Shown piece by piece: positions 1 through 8,840 of a stretch of DNA of 64,000 nucleotides. Every line of letters begins with the position of its first letter. The stretch's first letter is position 1. The stretch lies in assembly GCF_030646115.1 (NCBI RefSeq), contig NZ_JAUSMX010000009.1, positions 186,001-250,000 on the forward strand, given 5' to 3'. Source of the DNA: Fluviicoccus sp. (lineage in GTDB: Bacteria > Pseudomonadota > Gammaproteobacteria > Pseudomonadales > Moraxellaceae). The translations under genes were made by a program, and so were the position numbers. The notes beneath the pieces are model-generated. The model had not been told where the DNA came from. It saw nothing but the letters and a program-made list of their open reading frames with translations, and did no database searches.

Positions 1-1
1 C

Positions 2-1114
2 AGCCTGACGGCGTTGCTGGCGCTGCCGTGGGCGCTGAAGGTCTTCTGGGCACCCTTCGTGGATCGCTGGCATCACCCGCAATTAGGTCGCGCCCGTAGC
101 TGGATTGTCCCGCTGCAATTGACCTGCGCCGGGCTGGTGGTGCTGGTGGCCTGTTTTGATCCCAAGAGTCTGAGCACCACCCCGGGGATCGTTACCTTTT
201 TTTTGATGATGTTCCTGCTGAACCTGCTGGCGGCGACCCAGGATATTGCTACTGACGGCATGGCGGTACGCACTCTGGCCAAGGGTGAACGTTCGCTGGG
301 GAACAGTATTCAAGTCGCCGGATACCGGCTGGGACTGATTGTCGGTGGCGGGTTGCTGCTTTACCTGCTGGGTGCCTGGAGTTGGACGGGAGCTTTCCTT
401 GCTGTGGCCGGGCTGCTGGTGCTGCTGACCCTGCCAATCCTCTTTCACCGTGAGCAAGATGAAGCACCTCGCGTGGTGCAAGACCACGGCTATCTGAAAA
501 CTTTTCACTCCTTTATCCGCACGCCAGGATTTCCAGCCTGGCTGGGGGTGCTGCTGAGTTACAAAGTGGCTGACGGGCTCGGATCAGCCATGGTCAAGCC
601 GATGCTGGTCGATATGGGCTTCAATCTGAAGCAACTGGGTTTGCAGATCAGCATTCTGGGTTCACTGGCGACGGTTGTCGGGGCATTGCTGGCGGGATGG
701 CTGATTGCCCGCTGGGGGCGCTATCCGGCCTTGGCGGGCTTTGGTTTATTGCAGGCGCTGGGTTTGGGGGCCTATGGTCTATTGTCGCAACAGTGGAGTT
801 TGGGCTATGCGGTGACACCTTGGGCTGTCTATGGCATCAATGCGCTGGAGCATCTGGCTGGCGGGCTGGCAACCGTTGCATTGCTGACGGTGGTCATGGA
901 CTATTGCCGGTCCAATCATGCCGGAGCGGATTTTACGCTTCAGGTGAGCATTCTGGCCATGACGGGCGGACTGGCGCATCTGTTGGCGGGACCGGTGGCT
1001 GAATACCTCGGTTATACGGGGTATTACCTGTTGGCCATGGGGCTGGGGTTTTGCCTGTTGCTTCCCGTGGTTTATTGGGGCAGGGATGCCGAACGAGCCG
1101 GACGGACGATATAA
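2..1114 (+). CDS. AmpG-like MFS permease, 5' end outside the window
   Basis: The reading frame is open to the left edge, so the true start is upstream; at least 370 residues are visible. The protein is very hydrophobic, with about ten membrane segments, and begins with a [14 protein letters not shown] stretch followed by a Gly-Arg-rich loop. This is the signature region after the first helices of the PAT/AmpG branch of the major facilitator superfamily, whose best known member imports anhydromuropeptides for peptidoglycan recycling. A second family-typical segment, [11 protein letters not shown], follows. AmpG itself is one possibility, but the same family includes permeases of unknown substrate, so no gene symbol is given. 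The stop is followed after 32 bases by the tusA-like start, so co-transcription is likely. Confidence 0.75.
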   Translation, partial: SLTALLALPWALKVFWAPFVDRWHHPQLGRARSWIVPLQLTCAGLVVLVACFDPKSLSTTPGIVTFFLMMFLLNLLAATQDIATDGMAVRTLAKGERSLGNSIQVAGYRLGLIVGGGLLLYLLGAWSWTGAFLAVAGLLVLLTLPILFHREQDEAPRVVQDHGYLKTFHSFIRTPGFPAWLGVLLSYKVADGLGSAMVKPMLVDMGFNLKQLGLQISILGSLATVVGALLAGWLIARWGRYPALAGFGLLQALGLGAYGLLSQQWSLGYAVTPWAVYGINALEHLAGGLATVALLTVVMDYCRSNHAGADFTLQVSILAMTGGLAHLLAGPVAEYLGYTGYYLLAMGLGFCLLLPVVYWGRDAERAGRTI

Positions 1115-1146
1115 TGCCGCCCGACCATTTCGCTCCAGGAGCCGCC

Positions 1147-1389
1147 ATGACAACCTCTGATCCAGCACAGCCCCATAGACTGGATGCTCGCGGCTTGTTT
1201 TGCCCGGAGCCGGTGATGATGTTGCACAAAGTGGTGCGGGGGATGAAAAGCGGTGAGTTGGTGGAAGTGCTGGCCACCGATCCGTCTACAGAGCGCGATA
1301 TTCCCAAATTTTGCAATTTCCTGCGGCATGAACTGGTTTCCCAATCCCGTCGTGACGACGAATATGTCTATGTCATCCGCAAAGGCTGA
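1147..1389 (+). CDS. tusA: TusA-family sulfurtransferase
   Basis: An 80-residue protein with the family hallmark CPEP motif; the active cysteine is residue 19, as in E. coli TusA. TusA accepts persulfide sulfur from the cysteine desulfurase IscS and relays it, for example to tRNA 2-thiouridine synthesis. A CAGGAG ribosome-binding site sits a few bases before the ATG at 1147; a longer reading frame exists upstream but it overlaps the permease gene and has no support. The gene lies directly behind the AmpG-like permease and converges with the MATE gene (one base between stops). The family also includes TusA-like proteins with other sulfur-transfer roles. Confidence 0.85.
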   Translation: MTTSDPAQPHRLDARGLFCPEPVMMLHKVVRGMKSGELVEVLATDPSTERDIPKFCNFLRHELVSQSRRDDEYVYVIRKG

Positions 1390-1390
1390 G

Positions 1391-2749
1391 TCAGGACCAG
1401 CGCTTCTCCAGCCGCAGCAACTTTCGTCCCAACTGCCAGTTCAGTAGCAGGCAGGCCGCCCCCAGGCCCGTTACCAGCCCGATCCAGAACCCCCGTGCTC
1501 CCATCGGCTCCGGAGTCCAGAAAGTAGTCATGCCCAGGCTGTAGCCGACCGGCATGGCAATCACCCAATACGCGATCAATGTCAGCACCATTGGACTGCG
1601 GGTGTCCTGTACGCCGCGCAGGCATCCCGCAGCACCTACTTGCAGGGCGTCAAAGACCTGATAAGCGGCGGCAAACAGCAACAGTCCGGCAGCCATGTCG
1701 CGTACCGAGGGGTCGGTAGAATAAACCGAGGTGATGGTGTCGCGAAAAGCCACAATCGACAGCGCCGACAGGCAGGCAATGCCGGTGGTCAGCGTCAGGC
1801 CGGTCCGGCGCACCAGACGGATGGCGGTCCAATCATGACGGCCAAAGGCCTGCCCGGTGCGGATGGTCATGCTGATGGCGAGGCTGAGCGGCACCATGAA
1901 CAACAGCGAAGTGACCGACATGCTGACTTGATGCGCGGCGACGGTTTGTTCCCCCAGCGGGCTGACCAGCAACGCCACCAGTGAAAACACACTCACCTCA
2001 AAGAAAATGGCGATGCCGATTGGCAGCCCCAAGGCGAAGATATGGCGGATGCGCGGCCAGTCCGGCACCGGCTTCTCCCGGAACAAGCGGTAACGGGCGT
2101 AGGAGGGTGCCAGCAGCACCCAGGCGAGAAGGACCAGCATCAGGGTGAACATGACCACGGCGGTCGCCCAACCGCAGCCTGCGCCGCCCATGGCCGGCAA
2201 TCCGTACTTCCCGTGAATGAAGGCATCGTTGGCCGGGATGTTGAGCAGGACACCAAGCACGCTGATCACCATCACCGGACGTGTTCGGCCCAAGGCTTCG
2301 CTGTAAAAGCGCAGCGCGCAAAAGATGGCCACGGCGGGCATGCCCCAGGCGACACCTTCCAGATACAGGCGTGTCGGGCCTTGCAGGTGGGCGGGGACAT
2401 GCAGCAGGTCGAAGCTGAACGGCAGCATTCTCATGACCGCCATGCCGCTGACGCCGCAAAACAGCCCGACCCATAGCGATTGGTGAACAATGCGCGGCAC
2501 ATCGGTATAGCGGCCCGCGCCATACGCTGCCGCCACCAACGGCGTGGTGGCCATGACCGTACCCGAGATCAGCAGGAATACCGGCAACCATAATCCGGAG
2601 CCGATAGCGACGGCAGCGAGGTCCAGTGACGACACCTGCCCGGCCATGATGGTATCGACAAAGCCGTAGGCGGCCTGCGCCAGCTGGGTGACGAGGATAG
2701 GAGTCATCAGCGTCAGCAATTGTTTGAGTTCGTGTTGCCAGCGGGACAT
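1391..2749 (-). CDS. MATE family multidrug efflux transporter (NorM-like)
   Basis: A 452-residue integral membrane protein with about twelve hydrophobic segments in two related halves, as in MATE/NorM antiporters, which use a sodium or proton gradient to expel cationic drugs. Motifs such as LVTQLAQAAYGFVDTIMAG near the N-terminus fit the family, and the length is typical. I chose the ATG at 2749 because CGGAG lies six bases upstream; an in-frame ATG eleven codons earlier (2782) has no such site. Divergent from the glutaryl-CoA dehydrogenase gene. Substrate cannot be predicted. Confidence 0.88.
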   Translation of the reverse strand: MSRWQHELKQLLTLMTPILVTQLAQAAYGFVDTIMAGQVSSLDLAAVAIGSGLWLPVFLLISGTVMATTPLVAAAYGAGRYTDVPRIVHQSLWVGLFCGVSGMAVMRMLPFSFDLLHVPAHLQGPTRLYLEGVAWGMPAVAIFCALRFYSEALGRTRPVMVISVLGVLLNIPANDAFIHGKYGLPAMGGAGCGWATAVVMFTLMLVLLAWVLLAPSYARYRLFREKPVPDWPRIRHIFALGLPIGIAIFFEVSVFSLVALLVSPLGEQTVAAHQVSMSVTSLLFMVPLSLAISMTIRTGQAFGRHDWTAIRLVRRTGLTLTTGIACLSALSIVAFRDTITSVYSTDPSVRDMAAGLLLFAAAYQVFDALQVGAAGCLRGVQDTRSPMVLTLIAYWVIAMPVGYSLGMTTFWTPEPMGARGFWIGLVTGLGAACLLLNWQLGRKLLRLEKRWS

Positions 2750-2818
2750 GCCATGCTCCGGAGTAGGCGCGCAGTTTAACAAGAAGCCGGGCGGAATGAC
2801 CGGCAGTAGATGTCAATC

Positions 2819-2847
2819 TTGGTAATTGGCGGCGCGGGCGCTAGACT
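2819..2847 (+). promoter_or_regulatory. candidate sigma70 promoter of gcdH
   Basis: TTGGTA (2819-2824) and TAGACT (2842-2847) are separated by 17 bases and lie just upstream of the gcdH ribosome-binding site GAGGCG. Each hexamer matches four of six consensus bases. Inferred by eye only. Confidence 0.4.
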
Positions 2848-2874
2848 CCGGTCATCTTTTCTGAGGCGACTGAC

Positions 2875-4056
2875 ATGGCGACACACAAACTGGCCCTAGG
2901 CCAATGGGACGATGTCCTGCAACTGGATTCCCTGCTGACGACTGAAGAGCGGCAGGTTCGCGAGACTGCCCATGCCTATTGTCAGGAAAAGTTGCTGCCT
3001 CGTGTGTGTGAAGCGTTCCGCCATGAGGTCTTTCACCGCGAAATCATGACGGAAATGGGCGCGCTGGGCTTTCTGGGCTGTACGCTGGACGGCTATGGTT
3101 GCGCCGGGCTGAATTATGTCAGCTACGGTCTGGTGGCGCGGGAAGTGGAGCGGGTGGATTCGGGTTACCGGTCGGCCATGAGCGTGCAGTCCAGCCTGGT
3201 CATGTATCCCATTCATACCTTTGGCTCCGAAGCGCAGAAGCAGAAGTATTTGCCGAGGCTGGCCAGCGGCGAGTGGGTGGGCTGTTTCGGACTTACCGAA
3301 CCGGATCAGGGTTCCGACCCCGCCGGGATGAAGACCCGCGCCAAGCGCGCCGAAGGCGGCTGGGTGTTGAATGGCAGCAAGATGTGGATTACCAATTCCC
3401 CCATTGCCGATGTGTTTGTGGTTTGGGCGCGCAATGAGGACGGCAAGATCAACGGCTTTGTGCTGGAAAAGGGCATGTCCGGCCTCTCCGCCCCGAAAAT
3501 CGAAGGCAAATTCAGCCTGCGCGCCTCAGTAACCGGCGAGATCGTGATGGATAATGTCTTTGTACCGGAGGAAAACCGCCTGCCGGACGCCAACAGCATT
3601 GCCGCGCCGTTTGCCTGCCTCAATCGCGCCCGTTACGGCATCGGCTGGGGCTCGATGGGGGCGGCGGAAGCCTGTTTCCATGCCGCCCGCCAGTACACGG
3701 TGGACCGTTTGCAGTTCGGCAAGCCGCTGGCCGCCAACCAGTTGGTGCAGAAGAAGCTGGCGGACATGCAGACGGAAATCGCCCTGGGACTGAACGCGGC
3801 CCTGACGGTGGGGCGTGCCATGGATAACGGCACCGCCAGCGCCGAAATGATCTCCCTGATCAAGCGCAACAACTGCGGCAAGGCCATCGACATTGCCCGG
3901 GTCGCCCGTGACATGCATGGCGGTAACGGCGTGTCCGATGAGTACGGTGTGATCCGGCACATGCTGAACCTGGAGGCGGTGAATACCTATGAGGGCACGC
4001 ACGATATCCATGCGCTGATTCTTGGGCGTTTGATTACCGGAATACCGGCTTTCTGA
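2875..4056 (+). CDS. gcdH: glutaryl-CoA dehydrogenase
   Basis: A 393-residue FAD-dependent acyl-CoA dehydrogenase. GCDH oxidises and decarboxylates glutaryl-CoA to crotonyl-CoA in lysine, tryptophan and pimelate breakdown, passing electrons to ETF. The protein has the GCDH-specific C-terminal block [16 protein letters not shown] with the presumed catalytic base Glu373, plus [12 protein letters not shown] and [17 protein letters not shown] of the flavin-binding region. Length matches the family. It is transcribed alone, with its own candidate promoter and a clear terminator after the stop. No LysR-type regulator or CoA-transferase gene is adjacent, unlike many Pseudomonas loci. Confidence 0.92.
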   Translation: MATHKLALGQWDDVLQLDSLLTTEERQVRETAHAYCQEKLLPRVCEAFRHEVFHREIMTEMGALGFLGCTLDGYGCAGLNYVSYGLVAREVERVDSGYRSAMSVQSSLVMYPIHTFGSEAQKQKYLPRLASGEWVGCFGLTEPDQGSDPAGMKTRAKRAEGGWVLNGSKMWITNSPIADVFVVWARNEDGKINGFVLEKGMSGLSAPKIEGKFSLRASVTGEIVMDNVFVPEENRLPDANSIAAPFACLNRARYGIGWGSMGAAEACFHAARQYTVDRLQFGKPLAANQLVQKKLADMQTEIALGLNAALTVGRAMDNGTASAEMISLIKRNNCGKAIDIARVARDMHGGNGVSDEYGVIRHMLNLEAVNTYEGTHDIHALILGRLITGIPAF

Positions 4057-4070
4057 CGTGGTTCGACAAG

Positions 4071-4093
4071 GGCCGACCCGTTGGTCGGCCTTT
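4071..4093 (+). terminator. intrinsic terminator after gcdH
   Basis: Perfect 8-bp stem GGCCGACC / GGTCGGCC around a CGTT loop, followed by TTT, 14 bases after the gcdH stop. Confidence 0.75.
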
Positions 4094-4217
4094 ACATCAG
4101 GACCGGTTGTGGCCCCTTCTGACTAGGCATATTATTAGTATGGTCATTATTCCGTCACTGTCAGTACGGAGAATGTCGCTGGCAGTCGCCAATGCCAATC
4201 AAAAGGAGAAACACGCC

Positions 4218-4646
4218 ATGAATCCCGATTTCCTCGCCAATTTCAACGAACAAGCGCGCAAGATGGCCGAACCGCTGGCCAAGATGAATCAGGTGATGCT
4301 GAAGAATGCCGAACGCATGACCGAGTTCTCGCTGAACACCATCAAGAACTATTCCGAGCTTGGCCTGAACCATCTTCGCCATGCTGCGGAAGTGAAAACC
4401 CCGGAAGCTGCAACGGATTTCAGCGCCAAGCAGACCGAGTTGGTCAATACCATCAGCCAGCAGATCCTGCAGGACGCCCAGCGTTTGACGGAGTTGGGCA
4501 ATGCCATGCGCAACGACCTGCTGGAAGTCATGGGCGACAGCTATACCCAAGCCACAACGGAGATGCAGGCCGCCATGAATCCCACGGCTGCCGAAGCCAA
4601 GCCGGCCGCTGCTGAAAAGCCGGCCAAGGCTCCCAAGTCGGCTTGA
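4218..4646 (+). CDS. phasin (PHA granule-associated protein)
   Basis: A 142-residue helical, amphipathic protein of the phasin family, which coats intracellular polyhydroxyalkanoate granules and controls their size and number. The N-terminal 110 residues fit the family (FNEQARKMAEPLAKMNQVML, NYSELGLNHLRHAAEV), and the C-terminus is an Ala/Lys/Pro-rich tail from about residue 120 (EAKPAAAEKPAKAPKSA) like those of histone H1-type or DNA-tethering phasins. The start at 4218 has a strong AAGGAGAA site; in-frame extension to 4107 is unsupported. It is followed after 25 bases by the PHA synthase gene, the usual partner. Confidence 0.88.
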   Translation: MNPDFLANFNEQARKMAEPLAKMNQVMLKNAERMTEFSLNTIKNYSELGLNHLRHAAEVKTPEAATDFSAKQTELVNTISQQILQDAQRLTELGNAMRNDLLEVMGDSYTQATTEMQAAMNPTAAEAKPAAAEKPAKAPKSA

Positions 4647-4671
4647 CCGCCAGTCAACCAAGGAGTCCGGG

Positions 4672-6483
4672 ATGGAAAACAAGCAGGAAAAGCCGGGTCA
4701 AACCCCGGCGGACGGCTTCAACGCCCTGTTCGAAAAAATGCAGCAAATGAGCCAGCGCATGAGCAACGAAGCCATGCGCATGTCCTCCCAAGCCAACGGC
4801 ACCGGTAATTCAGTGATGTTTGACTTGATGGAGGGCTGGCGGCGTTTCGGCGGCACGGCAGCCGCGCATCCTGGCCCCTTGATTGACCGGCAAATGGAGT
4901 TGTGGCGCAACCAGATGCAAATCTGGCAAAACGCCATGATGCGCATGGCCGGGCAGGCCAGCGCGCCGGTGGTGACGCCGGACAAGGGCGACCAGCGGTT
5001 CCGCGACCAGGAATGGTCCGACAACCCCATGTTCGATTTCCTCAAGCAATCCTACCTGCTGACGGCGAAGGGCATCATTGACTCGGTCAATGCGGTCGAG
5101 GGCATTGATGACAAGACCCGCCAGCGATTGCTGTTTTTTACCCGGCAATGGATCAATGCCGTGGCCCCCAGCAATTTCCTGATGACCAATCCGGAAGTGC
5201 TGCGGCTGACCATGGAGTCCGGCGGCCAGAACCTGATACGCGGCATGGAACAACTGGCCGAGGACATGGAGAAGAGCGCCGATACGCTCAACATCCGCAT
5301 GACCGATACCAGCGCCTTCCGGCTCGGCGAGAACATCGCTACCACGCCCGGCAAGGTGGTGTTCCGCAACCGCATGATCGAGCTGATCCAGTACACCCCG
5401 ACCACGGAAACCGTCAACAAGCGGCCGCTGGTGCTGGTGCCGCCCTGGATCAACAAGTTCTACATCATGGACCTGCGTGAGAAGAACTCCTTCATCCGCT
5501 GGGCTGTGGCGGAAGGGCACACGGTATTCGTGATTTCCTGGGTGAATCCGGGCCGTAACTACCGCGATGTGCGCATTGACGATTACATGCAGGAAGGCGT
5601 GATTGCCGCGCTGGATCAGGTGCAGGCCATTACCGGCGAACGCACCGTTAACATGATCGGTTATTGCGTGGGCGGCATGCTGCTGGCGATGACGCTGTCC
5701 TGGCTGCAGGCGCGGGGTGAAAGCGATCGTGTGGCCAGTGCGACCTTCTGGGCTACAATCATTGATTTCAGCGATCCGGGTGACATCGGCGTCTTCATTG
5801 ATGAAACCATTGTTTCCTCGATTGAGAAGGAGCTGGATCGTAACGGCGTCTTCGACGGGCGGATGATGGCGGTGGCGTTCAGCCTGCTGCGCGAGAATGA
5901 CCTGTATTGGAACTACTATGTCCAGAATTACCTGAAGGGGGAGCGGCCGATCCCCTTCGATCTACTGTACTGGAACTCCGACTGCACCAACCTGCCGGGA
6001 GCGACTCACAAGTTCCTGCTTCGGGAGTTCTATCTGGGCAACAAGCTGCGGCAGCCGGGGGCATTGACCGTGGCCGGCGAGTCGCTGGACCTGTCGACGG
6101 TGAAGACCCCGGTCTTTGTGCTGGCGACCTTGCAGGACCATATCGCCAAATGGCGCAGTTGTTATCCCGCCACGCAGGTGCTGGGTGGACCGGTGAAGTT
6201 TGTGCTGGGCGAGTCCGGGCATATTGCCGGAGTGATGAACCCGCCGGACGGCAAGTACGGTTATTATGCCCATGACGGCTATCCCGCCGATGCGGACGAG
6301 TGGTATGCCGCCGCGCAGAAGCAGGATCGCAGTTGGTGGCTGGAGTGGAAGGACTGGGTTCAGGCCTTTGTGGGTGAACAGGTTCCCGCCCGGCAGCCGG
6401 GAGCCAACGGTTGGCCGGTATTGGGTGATGCTCCCGGCAGTTATGTGAAAATGAAGGCGGATGAAGTGCTGAAGGCCGGTTGA
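4672..6483 (+). CDS. phaC: class I polyhydroxyalkanoate synthase
   Basis: A 603-residue synthase that polymerises (R)-3-hydroxyacyl-CoA monomers into PHA at the granule surface. The lipase-like box GYCVGG gives nucleophile Cys332; the DHIAKW segment (Asp489) and GESGHIAGV (His517) complete the triad, with spacing close to the Cupriavidus class I enzyme. Length and presence of the N-terminal domain mark class I (short-chain monomers) rather than the slightly shorter class II. An AAGGAG site precedes the ATG. Gene order phasin-phaC-phaJ-like suggests one storage operon; no phaA, phaB or phaR is present. Confidence 0.94.
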   Translation: MENKQEKPGQTPADGFNALFEKMQQMSQRMSNEAMRMSSQANGTGNSVMFDLMEGWRRFGGTAAAHPGPLIDRQMELWRNQMQIWQNAMMRMAGQASAPVVTPDKGDQRFRDQEWSDNPMFDFLKQSYLLTAKGIIDSVNAVEGIDDKTRQRLLFFTRQWINAVAPSNFLMTNPEVLRLTMESGGQNLIRGMEQLAEDMEKSADTLNIRMTDTSAFRLGENIATTPGKVVFRNRMIELIQYTPTTETVNKRPLVLVPPWINKFYIMDLREKNSFIRWAVAEGHTVFVISWVNPGRNYRDVRIDDYMQEGVIAALDQVQAITGERTVNMIGYCVGGMLLAMTLSWLQARGESDRVASATFWATIIDFSDPGDIGVFIDETIVSSIEKELDRNGVFDGRMMAVAFSLLRENDLYWNYYVQNYLKGERPIPFDLLYWNSDCTNLPGATHKFLLREFYLGNKLRQPGALTVAGESLDLSTVKTPVFVLATLQDHIAKWRSCYPATQVLGGPVKFVLGESGHIAGVMNPPDGKYGYYAHDGYPADADEWYAAAQKQDRSWWLEWKDWVQAFVGEQVPARQPGANGWPVLGDAPGSYVKMKADEVLKAG

Positions 6484-6521
6484 TCCGGCACACTTTCCCA
6501 ACCCCTGACAGGACAAGACCG

Positions 6522-6980
6522 ATGACGGACATGCTGGAAAACCTGACCTTTGACGAACTGGCCATCGGCCAAAGCGCCTCGCTGGCGCGCACCCTGACCA
6601 CGGCGGATATCCGTGACTTTGCCCGGGTCTCGGGCGATGTCAATCCGGCGCATCTGGATGCGGAATATGCAGCTACGACTCCGTTCAAGGAGGTCATCGG
6701 CCATGGCATGTGGAGCGGGGCGCTGATTTCCTGCCTGCTCGGCACCCGGTTTCCGGGGCCGGGCACCATCTATCTGGAACAAAGCCTGAAATTCCACCGG
6801 CCGGTGCATGTCGGCGATACGGTGACGGTCACGCTGACGGTGCAGGAAAAGGATGAACGCCGCAAGAAGGTAATCCTGGACTGCAAGGTGACCAATCAGG
6901 ATGCGGCGACGGTAGTCAGCGGGCTGGCAACCGTCATGGCTCCTACTGTGAAGGTGGTGCGTCCGGCGTCTGTTCTCTAA
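6522..6980 (+). CDS. phaJ: MaoC-family (R)-specific enoyl-CoA hydratase
   Basis: A 152-residue single hot-dog domain. The segment SGDVNPAHLDAEYAATTPF carries the conserved Asp and His of (R)-hydratases, followed by IGHGMWSGALIS, typical of PhaJ/MaoC enzymes. These hydrate trans-2-enoyl-CoA from beta-oxidation to (R)-3-hydroxyacyl-CoA, the substrate of PhaC, so the position 38 bases behind phaC suggests a supply of PHA monomers from fatty acids. ATG at 6522 was chosen (upstream GACAGGACA); an in-frame ATG at 6480 overlaps the phaC stop. A general MaoC-domain hydratase outside PHA metabolism remains possible. Confidence 0.82.
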   Translation: MTDMLENLTFDELAIGQSASLARTLTTADIRDFARVSGDVNPAHLDAEYAATTPFKEVIGHGMWSGALISCLLGTRFPGPGTIYLEQSLKFHRPVHVGDTVTVTLTVQEKDERRKKVILDCKVTNQDAATVVSGLATVMAPTVKVVRPASVL

Positions 6981-7119
6981 GCGGCCTGTTCTGGCCGGAT
7001 TCTTGCTTGTTTTCCCCTGAGTCCGCGCATTTGCGGATTGTCCGGCCAATGCCTGCGGTTTCCGCTTCGGGCATGATAGGATTTCGCCCCGAATTTGTGC
7101 ATGCCTTCAGGAGAGTCCT

Positions 7120-8466
7120 GTGACGGTTTACGTTCCGCCGGCCCCGACCGCCCCCCGTTCCGACATTCCGTCCCCCCGCCTGGACACCGGCAGCCTGTTG
7201 CCCATCCACCCGGACCGCGACCGCTTGTTCAATGAGTTGCACACCCGGCCGTTTCCGGTACTGGAGCAAGGTTCCCGGGTGTCGCAGGTGGCTTTGTTGC
7301 ATGGGGGCCGGGATACGGCTGAGGAATATGCGCATATCCGCGTCCTGTGCGAACGATATTCCGTGCTGCCGCCCTCACCGGGCTCCTCCTGCTATTACCA
7401 GAATTTCGGTGGCTTCGAGCTGCGCTGGGAGCGTCATACCGAATTTTCCACCTACACCTTCATTCACCGGGCGGATGGGCCGGAACCTTTTCAACGCACC
7501 GCCTTGTCGCTGTTGCCGCCGGGGTGGCTGGCTGAGCTGCCGGGCAAAGTGATCAGCGGCCTGCATGTGGAAATCCATGCCATGCCGGACCCCGCGCCGA
7601 CGGCAGATGTGCTGCGCCATTATTTTGAGGGGCAACGGCTGGTCAGCTCGTGGGTGATCGACAAGAAGGCGCGGCTGTGGACGGCCTATCGCATCCATAA
7701 CGACGGCATGGGCCGCATCCTGGTGCTGAACAAGGGGCTGAATCCCTGCCAGCTGGGGCGTCTGGTGCGCCGCCTGCTGGAGATGGAAACCTACCGCATG
7801 ATGGTGTTGCTGGCCTTTCCCATGGCCCGCAGCATTGCCCCCGGCATTGCCGAGATGGACTTGCAACTGGCCACCATCAACGAGCAGATCAACGCCATTC
7901 GCGGTCTGGAAGACGAACGTCGCCTGCTGGGGCAGTTGTCGACGCTGGCGGCACGCATTGAACACTTGCGCTCGGACACCAATTTCCGGTTCTCGGCGGC
8001 GCGCGCTTATTACGAGCTGGTGCTGAGCCGTCTGGATGAACTGCGAGAGCAGGAAGAGCCGGGCATGCAGACCTTCAACGAGTTCCTGCCGCGCCGCCTG
8101 ACGCCGGCCTTCCGGACCTCGGAGGCGGTGAGCGGGCAGCTGGATAACCTGTCGAAGCGCATTGACCGAGCCAGCGAGTTGCTGCGCACGCGGGTGGACC
8201 TGACGCTGGAAGCACAGAACCAGGACCTGTTGCAGTCCATGAACCAGCGCAGCCACATGCAGTTGCAATTGCAGCAGGCGGTGGAGGGGCTGTCGGTGGT
8301 GGCGATCAGCTATTACCTGGTGGGGCTGGTGAAATACATGGCGGGATCGCTGCATGACATGGGTTGGCTGGAGCATTCGGAGCTGGTGGTGGGGATGTCG
8401 GTGCCGGTGTGCGTGTTTCTGGTGTGGAGAGGGATGCACCGGGTGAAGCGGGGGATCAAAGGCTAA
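7120..8466 (+). CDS. DUF3422 family membrane-anchored protein
   Basis: A 448-residue protein recognisable as DUF3422 by its N-terminal block HPDRDRLFNELHTRPFPVL and by the layout of a long soluble region ending in two membrane helices (about residues 388-405 and 420-438). A helical, charged region (about 245-385) between the domain and the helices may be coiled coil. Function is unknown. Translation appears to start at GTG 7120, with AGGAGAG four bases upstream; no ATG in frame fits better. It stands alone, with a hairpin terminator downstream. Confidence 0.8.
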   Translation: MTVYVPPAPTAPRSDIPSPRLDTGSLLPIHPDRDRLFNELHTRPFPVLEQGSRVSQVALLHGGRDTAEEYAHIRVLCERYSVLPPSPGSSCYYQNFGGFELRWERHTEFSTYTFIHRADGPEPFQRTALSLLPPGWLAELPGKVISGLHVEIHAMPDPAPTADVLRHYFEGQRLVSSWVIDKKARLWTAYRIHNDGMGRILVLNKGLNPCQLGRLVRRLLEMETYRMMVLLAFPMARSIAPGIAEMDLQLATINEQINAIRGLEDERRLLGQLSTLAARIEHLRSDTNFRFSAARAYYELVLSRLDELREQEEPGMQTFNEFLPRRLTPAFRTSEAVSGQLDNLSKRIDRASELLRTRVDLTLEAQNQDLLQSMNQRSHMQLQLQQAVEGLSVVAISYYLVGLVKYMAGSLHDMGWLEHSELVVGMSVPVCVFLVWRGMHRVKRGIKG

Positions 8467-8530
8467 TCTGGTGGGCGGGGTGCGACGATACCCCGCTTTC
8501 ATGCTAGATGTCTAAACGGCGGGCAATAAA

Positions 8531-8556
8531 AAAGCCGCTATCGAAATAGCGGCTTT
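8531..8556. terminator. bidirectional hairpin terminator between DUF3422 gene and tRNA-Asn
   Basis: Perfect 11-bp stem AAAGCCGCTAT / ATAGCGGCTTT around CGAA. On the minus strand it is followed by a run of T, so it should end the tRNA-Asn transcript; on the plus strand it can end the DUF3422 transcript, with a weaker tail. Confidence 0.8.
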
Positions 8557-8565
8557 CTCAGTATT

Positions 8566-8641
8566 TGGCTCCCTGACCTGGGCTCGAACCAGGGACACAC
8601 GGATTAACAGTCCGTTGCTCTACCGACTGAGCTATCAGGGA
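8566..8641 (-). tRNA. tRNA-Asn (GTT)
   Basis: A 76-nt cloverleaf with encoded CCA. The minus strand has acceptor stem TCCCTGA pairing with TCAGGGA, D-loop AGCTCAGTCGGTAGAGC, anticodon loop CTGTTAA (anticodon GTT) and T-loop GGTTCGAGCC. It has its own promoter and terminator. Confidence 0.97.
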
Positions 8642-8662
8642 ACAGCATCGGTGTGAGGCGAT

Positions 8663-8690
8663 ATTCTAGAGATTTTTTGAGAGAGGTCAA
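8663..8690 (-). promoter_or_regulatory. promoter of tRNA-Asn
   Basis: On the minus strand, TTGACC (8685-8690) and TAGAAT (8663-8668) are 16 bases apart, with a GC-rich region after the -10 box as expected for stringently controlled stable-RNA genes. The tRNA starts 22 bases beyond the -10 box. The tRNA-Lys promoter in this window has the same architecture. Confidence 0.7.
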
Positions 8691-8794
8691 GGGCGCGTTT
8701 CGTTTGATTGCCTGAATTATGCGCACCTGACTTTCTTCACATGAACATTAGGCTGTAATCAGGCCTTTCAGCCCTGTATTCAACGGCTGTCAGC

Positions 8795-8830
8795 ATTCAG
8801 GCCTGTCCAAAGCATAGGACAGGCCTGAAT
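8795..8830 (-). terminator. 14-bp perfect hairpin after the collagen-linker lipoprotein gene
   Basis: ATTCAGGCCTGTCC and its exact reverse complement flank an 8-base loop, 10 bases beyond the stop of the minus-strand lipoprotein gene. No T-run follows, so it may work as a rho-dependent stop or mRNA 3' end protector rather than a classical terminator. Confidence 0.5.
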
Positions 8831-8840
8831 CGTAAGCCGC

